Source of the DNA: Acidithiobacillus ferriphilus
Lineage (GTDB): Bacteria; Pseudomonadota; Gammaproteobacteria; Acidithiobacillales; Acidithiobacillaceae
Reading direction: 5' to 3'
Length of the DNA: 37,834 bases
NCBI RefSeq assembly: GCF_018854775.1
Contig: NZ_JAAZTY010000011.1
Coordinates: 1-37,834, forward strand
Positions 32,308 to 37,834 of the stretch are shown piece by piece. The notes beneath the pieces are model-generated. The model was not told where the DNA came from, did not search any database, and was given only the letters and a program-made list of their open reading frames with translations. The first letter of the stretch is position 1. Every line of letters begins with the position of its first letter. The position numbers and the translations under genes are program-made.

Positions 32308-34380
32308 TCATCGGCCTTCAGTGTGGCGCAGCGCCCCATGCGCGGACTGACGATGGATCGCTTGCAGCCAGGAAACAGCTGGGGTATAGCCCTGGTTGTC
32401 TCGCAACAACTGCAATAAGGTAAGCTCCGCTGCATGCTTTTCGCCTGCCCGCCATTGGGTCAGGGCGATGTCCATCTGCAGATTACTGCGCGAGTAGGGG
32501 AAAAGTGGTCGCTGCAAACCCGCGCCTAAAAAGGCCACCCCCTCTTTGAGATGCCCCTGATCCACATAGGCCAACTGAGCGATTTTATTGCGCAGGCCGA
32601 CACTTTCGGGATTGATGGCCAGCCCCTTACGCCAAGCCAGCAAAGCCTGCCGATCCCTGTGCGTTTTATCGAGATCTAACAAGGCGCCCTGCATCAGATA
32701 GAGCGTTCCGATGGAATTCCATACCCCCGACTGCTGTGGAATCCCCACCAGACTCTGTCGGTATTGACTGAGCGCTGCCTTTATCAGAGTACGGCGGTGT
32801 GCGTCATCATCAGGCTGCGTCTCATGGTCCGCGAGCGTCAGATAAGTGTTGGCCAAATACACATGGGGTTGTGTCGCCAATGGACGCGCCATGGTCAGCA
32901 CATCCGCCGCCTTGAGCAAAAATAGGGCCCGTTGGTTCGGATTCGTGATCACCCGATTGAGCCAGCCATTGGCGCTCAGCAGGGCAAAAGTCGCACCGTC
33001 AGCGATCAGATTCCAGGAAGCGACCACTACCGCCAACACCAGGAGCGCCTGTGTAATGAATCCATGGTTAATGCCGATCCGTGGCAACAAGGGCGCAGTC
33101 TCGCCCTGGACACCGTAGATACGCCATGCACGCGCCAGAAAGAGGCCAGCCAGCAGGCTCAGAGGCAGATTGTAGAAAATAAAATTCCCCAGGGCATGAC
33201 CGGTCATGGCAAAAACCCCCATTACCAAACCCAATGCCTGCAGACGGCGTTCATCGCTGATCTGCAAAGCTCTGCCTGCCCGATAAAGTAGACGGTAAAG
33301 CGCATACATCAGCGCTCCGGCAAAGCCGAGGAGAAAGCCCAGATTGATGAGTCCTCCCTCGGCCAGGTATTCCAGAAAGTCGTTATGATCATAGGTGCCC
33401 GCCGACGCTAGTTCGCCGGGCAAGCGATAGGCCGGGTAGTTAAGGAAATAGCTACCGATACCAGTTCCCAACCAGGGGTGGCTCAGGAACATATGCCAGG
33501 TGGCCACCCACATCAGCCCGCGCGATATTGTATTGATATTGCTTGATATATAGCCTGGAGCAAGGTGCCCGATCAGATCAAAGCCATGGGCATAATCCAT
33601 CAGCAGTAGTGCAACGAAGGCGAGTCCGAAAATCAACACGAAGCGCGAGCGCGCCGCAGGCTGTCGCCACAAACCCCAGATGGCAAAGGGCATGGTACAA
33701 ACCCATGCCAGAAGGCCACCGCGGCTATTGGTAGAGAAGAAGGCGAGGAGCAGCAGCGTCAGCGTCAGCAGATAAAACAAAGCTACCGGATCGACACCAC
33801 CACTCAAAAAGCGGGTACGGCGGCGGCCATCCTGCACAAAATAGATGGCAAGGGTCGGGAAAAACAGCAGGTTCAGCCAGGCGGCAAAACTGTTGGTATC
33901 CAGTAGCGGGCCATACGGCCGCAAATTGACCAGAGCAACTCCTTGCCCCATCCATTGGTAATACTGCCAGAGGGCCATACCGCTTAGTATCCAGGCACTG
34001 GCCAGTACACCCCGCCATAGCCACAGCCAGAACTGTTCCGCAACAGATTCTGGAATCATCACACTGATGAGGAATACCAGCGGCAAGGAACCCAGCACCC
34101 AAAAATAGAACCAACTGCTATAGGGCGATCCGCTCCAAAACAGGGTCAGCCCAAACCACACTAGCCAGAGCGACATAAAAACCGGTAGGAAGCCGCGGGG
34201 CCAGGGCAGTCCCTTCCGCAAACGTGGCCACCAAATCGTGGCCCCCCAGATCATCAGAACGATACTGGCCATTGCCAGTAGCGGAATCAACTGCCCGTTG
34301 TAATACCAGGAAAGTCCATAAACGATGAGAGCAAAGGCGGCATAGAGCCCGGCCCGAAAAGAGGGTGCGGCAGGATTCAC
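32308..34380 (-). CDS. Wzy/O-antigen-ligase-like membrane protein with C-terminal TPR-like region
   Basis: A 690-residue protein. About residues 1-430 form 10-12 membrane helices with the Wzy_C/WaaL core in the middle, including FFSTNSRGGLLAWVCTMPFA, the large periplasmic loop with ISRGLMWVATWHMFLSHPWL and GTGIGSYFLNYPAYRLPG, and YDHNDFLEYLAEGGLINLGF. The C-terminal ~200 residues are helical repeats (SVGLRNKIAQLAYVDQGHLK). Such proteins polymerise or ligate surface glycans, or transfer glycans to pilins (PglL type). The start is taken as GTG 34380, overlapping the preceding TGA, with GGAG upstream; a TTG at 34407 lacks a good site. The proximity to the Tad locus (~10 kb) does not by itself show pilin glycosylation. 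Confidence 0.82.
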   Translation of the reverse strand: MNPAAPSFRAGLYAAFALIVYGLSWYYNGQLIPLLAMASIVLMIWGATIWWPRLRKGLPWPRGFLPVFMSLWLVWFGLTLFWSGSPYSSWFYFWVLGSLPLVFLISVMIPESVAEQFWLWLWRGVLASAWILSGMALWQYYQWMGQGVALVNLRPYGPLLDTNSFAAWLNLLFFPTLAIYFVQDGRRRTRFLSGGVDPVALFYLLTLTLLLLAFFSTNSRGGLLAWVCTMPFAIWGLWRQPAARSRFVLIFGLAFVALLLMDYAHGFDLIGHLAPGYISSNINTISRGLMWVATWHMFLSHPWLGTGIGSYFLNYPAYRLPGELASAGTYDHNDFLEYLAEGGLINLGFLLGFAGALMYALYRLLYRAGRALQISDERRLQALGLVMGVFAMTGHALGNFIFYNLPLSLLAGLFLARAWRIYGVQGETAPLLPRIGINHGFITQALLVLAVVVASWNLIADGATFALLSANGWLNRVITNPNQRALFLLKAADVLTMARPLATQPHVYLANTYLTLADHETQPDDDAHRRTLIKAALSQYRQSLVGIPQQSGVWNSIGTLYLMQGALLDLDKTHRDRQALLAWRKGLAINPESVGLRNKIAQLAYVDQGHLKEGVAFLGAGLQRPLFPYSRSNLQMDIALTQWRAGEKHAAELTLLQLLRDNQGYTPAVSWLQAIHRQSAHGALRHTEGR

Positions 34381-34577
34381 TGATCGTCTCCGACATGTTG
34401 TGGACAACGGTAATCACCATCACCCCGGCAGACCGCCGCATGAATGGAAAGATGTCGGCTGCAGCGCGTGCAGCGCACCAAACGATCCACAGCAGAAACT
34501 TTCGGACGCCGGCATTTCTGGCGCCAACCATAAAACAGGATCACAGCAAACGCTGCGAGAATAAGCCACTTCAGCAT
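34377..34577 (-). CDS. PP0621-family small zinc-ribbon-like protein
   Basis: A 66-residue protein starting MLKWLILAAFAVILFYGWRQ, with one membrane helix followed by a basic linker and a short metal-binding-type motif: CTRCSRHL and later DYRCPQHV, giving a Cys-x2-Cys ... Cys-x2-His set. This layout is typical of the PP0621 family found in proteobacteria. Function unknown. It overlaps the Wzy-like gene by four bases (GTGA), so it is the first gene of a five-gene minus-strand series. An upstream start four codons earlier (34589) is possible but has no better ribosome site. Confidence 0.75.
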   Translation of the reverse strand: MLKWLILAAFAVILFYGWRQKCRRPKVSAVDRLVRCTRCSRHLSIHAAVCRGDGDYRCPQHVGDDQ

Positions 34578-34670
34578 CGGCAAGCACACCCGCGTGATGC
34601 CAAGGCGCCCCTATTTTCTATACAGGCGCATCGACCAGGAAAGCCAAAAAGACCATCACCAACGACTACG

Positions 34671-34695
34671 AAAAAGGCCCGACAATGCGGGCCTT
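34671..34695 (-). terminator. Rho-independent terminator behind tRNA-Pro
   Basis: On the minus strand AAGGCCCG, loop CATTGT, CGGGCCTT runs directly into TTT. The perfect 8-bp GC-rich stem spans 34674-34695 and the T tract is at 34675-34671. It ends the tRNA transcript about 10 nt after its CCA end. Confidence 0.85.
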
Positions 34696-34704
34696 TCCTC
34701 AAAT

Positions 34705-34781
<77 letters not shown>

Positions 34782-34792
34782 ATAACATACCT

Positions 34793-35761
34793 TTAAAAAT
34801 CACGCCGCACAGCAAATGCCGCCAAAAAAGCCAGGGCTTCTTTCTCCACACTGTCTGGGAACCCGGACAAGCAAGCAATAGCCTGGTCCGCCTTTTCCTC
34901 CGCGACGCGCAAAGTGTAATCAATTGACCCTGTTCTGGCAATGATTTCCCAGACAGGTTCAAAGATGGCCGACACATCACCGCCAAGTGCCTCACGCAGA
35001 ATGGCCTGCTCTGCCGCCGTGGCATACTGCATGGCATGGATGTAGGGTAGGGTCGCCTTGCCATCAGCAAGATCATCGCCCCGATTCTTACCCATTTTCT
35101 CGGCACTGGCGGAATAATCCAGGGCGTCATCCATCAACTGGAAAGCGATACCGAGCAGGGAGCCGTATTGCGCCAGTGCCTTTTCCGCGGCAGCATCCAG
35201 GTTGTTTACCAAGGCCCCGATACGCGCTGCCGCCTCAAAAAGCTTGGCGGTCTTGGCTTCGATGACCGAGAAGTACGCCCCATGACTCAGATCAGGGTCG
35301 TTGACGTTCTCCAGTTGCGCGACTTCACCCTGGGAAATGACGCTGGTAGCCTCCGCCATGGTGGCGAGGATACGCATATCGCCGTCCTGTACCATCATTT
35401 CGAAAGACCGGGCGTATAGAAAATCCCCGACAAGCACTGCGGCGGCGTTACCCCAGAGTTGATTGGCCGTCGCATTACTGCGCCGTAGCTCGGAACCATC
35501 GACTACGTCATCATGCAGCAACGTGGCCGTATGGATGAACTCCACGATCGCGGCCAGTGGGATCGGACGCGGACCGCAGTCGCCGCCCATACGCGCGGCC
35601 AATAGCAGAACTATGGGCCGCAGCCTTTTGCCGCCGGCATTGATCAGGTAAGTACCCATGGCCGGAATAGTCGGCACCCCGGAACGCAATTGCTCTTGGA
35701 TGACGCTGTTCACCGCCGCCATATCGGACCGCACGAGGCGGTTGACTTCCTCCAAATCCAT
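34793..35761 (-). CDS. ispB: Polyprenyl diphosphate synthase IspB
   Basis: Elongates farnesyl diphosphate with isopentenyl units to make the side chain of quinones. The 322-residue form is full length. Substrate-binding motifs are GGKRLRPIVLLLAAR, the first Asp-rich motif LLHDDVVDGSELRR, and the second QLMDDALDY, with KTAKLFEAA between. The start at ATG 35761 (MDLEEVNRLVRSDMAAVN) is chosen because it aligns with the E. coli IspB start and follows a GGGGGC site; longer versions from ATG 35788 or TTG 35818 are possible. The tRNA-Pro gene begins 12 bp after the stop. Chain length (octaprenyl versus other) cannot be read reliably. Confidence 0.94.
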   Translation of the reverse strand: MDLEEVNRLVRSDMAAVNSVIQEQLRSGVPTIPAMGTYLINAGGKRLRPIVLLLAARMGGDCGPRPIPLAAIVEFIHTATLLHDDVVDGSELRRSNATANQLWGNAAAVLVGDFLYARSFEMMVQDGDMRILATMAEATSVISQGEVAQLENVNDPDLSHGAYFSVIEAKTAKLFEAAARIGALVNNLDAAAEKALAQYGSLLGIAFQLMDDALDYSASAEKMGKNRGDDLADGKATLPYIHAMQYATAAEQAILREALGGDVSAIFEPVWEIIARTGSIDYTLRVAEEKADQAIACLSGFPDSVEKEALAFLAAFAVRRDF

Positions 35762-35871
35762 GCCCTGCTGCCCCCTGTCTGCCTGCATCAGCACCTGCTC
35801 CACACCGGAAGGTGCCAAGCTTGCGACCGCAGGCGATTGTCGTTAGCACGGCATAAACTTGTCAAGCGCAG

Positions 35872-36834
35872 TTATTGGCGGTCTGTGGCAGCGTCGGACA
35901 ATCCGACAGGAATCTCCAGATGGCGTGATTGGGCCAAGCGCCGCAAAATCTCCGGGTCACCGTTCCACTGCGCCAGCACGCTCCACAAAGGGTGTGGCCC
36001 CAGATCGACACCGGCCCGCAGCATGCGCTCGCGCAAAGTTTTACCATCGTTTCTCACCGCGAGAAACAGCAGGATCAACGCGTTGAGATAATCCTCGATA
36101 CGACTTTGCTGGTGAGTAATACGCAAAAGTTCGGCATAAAGAGGCAGGCGTTGCGGCTCATACGCAATGGCCCGCTGCAATACCGCCATACCGTAGGCAG
36201 GATCAGCGTTGCGAGACACCAGCGCCAGCGCCATCTCTGCAGTCATGGCCGTTTCTGAGGTCTGCGTCTGCGCTTGAGGTATCGGCACCGCCATTCCCAC
36301 CTTCTCGGCCAGCACCAGCAGTTCGAGATTGCCGGGATCCTGCGCCAACCCGGTATCCACGCGTTCTTTCCACCACGCCTCATTCATGGGCGCCGCGCCC
36401 GGCTTCTCTCCCAGGGCTTCAAGCAGATCGGCATAACTATCGATGTCGGCCATCGCCAGGTAGGCATCCAGAAGTCTGTTGATCGCCTTGGTCTCATGAG
36501 GGTTAAGGTCTACGTACCAGCGCAAAACCGTGGCCGCCTGAGCATAGTGCCCATATTCCATATAAATAGCGGCTTCATTGAGAAGGTCGTTAATGCTGAG
36601 CGCTTGCTGCTCGGCACCGCCAGCAGTGGTTACGGATGGGGCAACAGCATCTACGCTGGATATTTCAGGTCGAATCTGCGGCACGTCTGTGGCGGGTGCC
36701 GAATGCGCTGCCGTGGAGACCGGCGCGTTGCTTTTACTCTGCAAACGTCGGCGCCGCGCCCGCAAGCGGATGAAAACCTCCACCAGCAGCAGCAGGACAA
36801 CAATGATTTCCAACAGTAACATTACGTCTTGCAT
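35872..36834 (-). CDS. Membrane-anchored TPR-like protein, FimV-like
   Basis: A 320-residue protein with one N-terminal helix (MLLLEIIVVLLLLVEVFIRL), a basic stretch (RARRRRLQSK), a Pro/Ala/Val-rich linker to about residue 80, and a helical-repeat domain. That domain includes LLNEAAIYMEYGHYAQAATV, LLDAYLAMADIDSYADLLEA and AVLQRAIAYEPQRLPLYAEL. The first repeat block resembles the C-terminal part of FimV/HubP polar proteins, but no LysM domain is present, so the name is only a likeness. The start at 36834 has GAGG 5 nt upstream. It lies between ntrC and ispB, 53 bp and 110 bp apart. Role unknown. Confidence 0.65.
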   Translation of the reverse strand: MQDVMLLLEIIVVLLLLVEVFIRLRARRRRLQSKSNAPVSTAAHSAPATDVPQIRPEISSVDAVAPSVTTAGGAEQQALSINDLLNEAAIYMEYGHYAQAATVLRWYVDLNPHETKAINRLLDAYLAMADIDSYADLLEALGEKPGAAPMNEAWWKERVDTGLAQDPGNLELLVLAEKVGMAVPIPQAQTQTSETAMTAEMALALVSRNADPAYGMAVLQRAIAYEPQRLPLYAELLRITHQQSRIEDYLNALILLFLAVRNDGKTLRERMLRAGVDLGPHPLWSVLAQWNGDPEILRRLAQSRHLEIPVGLSDAATDRQ

Positions 36835-36887
36835 AGACACCTCAAGCTCGACCAAGCATACCCTTTATACCAGCATACGCGGGGATT

Positions 36888-37834
36888 TTAGTCGAAAGCC
36901 TGGGATTCGCCAGGGCCACTGCCAAACGCATCTTCCATGCCCAGCTCTTTAAGCTTGCGGGTAAGCGTATTACGCCCCCACCCAAGCTTGTGCGCGGCGT
37001 CCTGCTTATGGCCACGGGTATGTTGCAAGGCCGCTTCCAGCAGACAGCGCTCGAACTGCGGCTGAATCTTGTCCAGCAAGGCCTCTTCGCCACCGGCGAG
37101 GCACTGCCGCACCACGGCCCCCAGCAGCAGGCGCCAATCCTGGGCGTTCGAATCCAGCGGCGCGGCGGACGGTGGCGATGCGGCCATTTCCGGCGGCAAA
37201 TCCGTCACCTGGACCTCGCTGGTGGGTGCCATCACGGTAATCCAGCGACAGACGTTTTCCAATTGGCGAACATTGCCTGGCCAACGCCAATTCATGAAGG
37301 CAGCCTCCGCCGCCGGACTCAATACCTTACGCTCGACATCCAACTGCTCCGCGCTGCGACGGAGAAAGTGGCGGGCCAGGCGCGGGATGTCTTCACGCCG
37401 CTCCCGCATGGGTGGGAGGTGGATATGGATGACATTGAGACGGTGGTAGAGATCTTCCCGAAAACTACCGTCGCGCACCTTGGCTTCGAGATTCTGGTGG
37501 GTCGCGGCGAGAACGCGGACGTCCGCACGTTGGGACGCATGGCCACCGACCCGGTAGAAGGTGCCGTCGGAGAGTACTCGCAGCAGACGCGTTTGCAGGG
37601 CTGCGGGCATATCGCCAATTTCATCGAGAAAGAGGGTGCCTCCGGAGGCCTGTTCAAAGCGACCCTGCCGGGTCTGCACCGCCCCGGTAAAAGCGCCCTT
37701 TTCATGGCCGAAAAGTTCCGATTCCAGCAACTCGGCGGGAATGGCCGCCGTGTTGATGGCGATGAACGGCCCGCGCGCGCGGGGACTGTGCCGGTGCAGA
37801 GCACTGGCCACCAGTTCCTTGCCTGCCCCCGACT
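36888..37834 (-). CDS. glnG: Nitrogen regulator NtrC (sigma54 activator), N-terminus cut by window edge
   Basis: Response regulator that activates sigma54 promoters when nitrogen is limiting. The visible ~315 residues begin inside the AAA+ domain at the P-loop ([16 protein letters not shown]). They include the sigma54-contact loop GAFTGA, Walker [14 protein letters not shown], the sensor region [11 protein letters not shown] and [15 protein letters not shown]. The C-terminal Fis-type helix-turn-helix ([20 protein letters not shown], then [16 protein letters not shown]) is the NtrC form. The phosphoacceptor receiver domain (about 150 residues) lies beyond the end of the window. Assignment to NtrC rather than another family member rests on that C-terminal signature. 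The partner kinase NtrB is not in view. Confidence 0.88.
   Translation of the reverse strand, partial: SGAGKELVASALHRHSPRARGPFIAINTAAIPAELLESELFGHEKGAFTGAVQTRQGRFEQASGGTLFLDEIGDMPAALQTRLLRVLSDGTFYRVGGHASQRADVRVLAATHQNLEAKVRDGSFREDLYHRLNVIHIHLPPMRERREDIPRLARHFLRRSAEQLDVERKVLSPAAEAAFMNWRWPGNVRQLENVCRWITVMAPTSEVQVTDLPPEMAASPPSAAPLDSNAQDWRLLLGAVVRQCLAGGEEALLDKIQPQFERCLLEAALQHTRGHKQDAAHKLGWGRNTLTRKLKELGMEDAFGSGPGESQAFD

Overview
The window looks like chromosomal DNA of a Gram-negative chemolithoautotroph, most likely an Acidithiobacillus-type sulfur or iron oxidiser. This is inferred from a DabA/DabB inorganic-carbon pump under a CbbR-like LysR regulator, together with proteobacterial housekeeping genes (Ffh, IspB, NtrC, Uup, family-4 uracil-DNA glycosylase). 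No taxonomic marker such as rRNA is present, so the genus is a judgement.

Layout. (1) 1-1246: the ffh gene on the minus strand, cut by the window edge. (2) 1462-7410, minus strand: LysR regulator, dabB, dabA and a small gene of unknown function. That small gene's frame continues past one TAA stop for another ~113 codons, so it looks like a broken longer gene. A perfect 10-bp inverted repeat lies between the regulator and dabB. (3) 7598-8229: a VapC-type PIN toxin with a Phd/VapB-like antitoxin and a visible promoter. (4) 8284-21811: a Tad (Flp, type IVb) pilus locus built as two divergent blocks. tadB-tadC-DUF192 run on the minus strand. A LuxR-type regulator, a DUF4892-OmpA protein, the Flp pilin, TadG-like and TadE-like proteins, a secreted unknown, a 55-residue second Flp-like pilin, cpaB, cpaC, an FHA-CpaF fusion ATPase and a TadE run on the plus strand. 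(5) 21852-24137: two exported proteins with LprI-type N-terminal domains; the first carries a C-terminal pesticin/lysozyme-like domain. (6) 24267-27401: uracil-DNA glycosylase, a Fic protein and the 3' remnant of an IS3-family transposase. (7) 27594-37834: DUF4870 protein and Uup on the plus strand, then a minus-strand series of ntrC (cut by the window edge), a membrane-anchored TPR-like protein, ispB, tRNA-Pro(CGG), a PP0621-family protein, a Wzy/O-antigen-ligase-like protein, a class B penicillin-binding protein and two small membrane proteins.

How the parts work together. The dab genes would import CO2/bicarbonate for carbon fixation, with the LysR protein sensing carbon status. In the Tad locus the ATPase (FHA-CpaF) and the TadB/TadC platform would extrude Flp pilin through the CpaC secretin, helped by CpaB, with the OmpA protein tying the machine to the wall. 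Prepilin peptidase, TadZ and TadD are not in the window. The most unusual observations are the lysozyme/LprI pair beside the Tad genes, the FHA-CpaF fusion with altered phosphothreonine-contact positions, the hidden 55-residue pilin, a C8 tract whose contraction by one base would extend the OmpA protein by 37 net residues to just before a terminator, and the split gene behind dabA.
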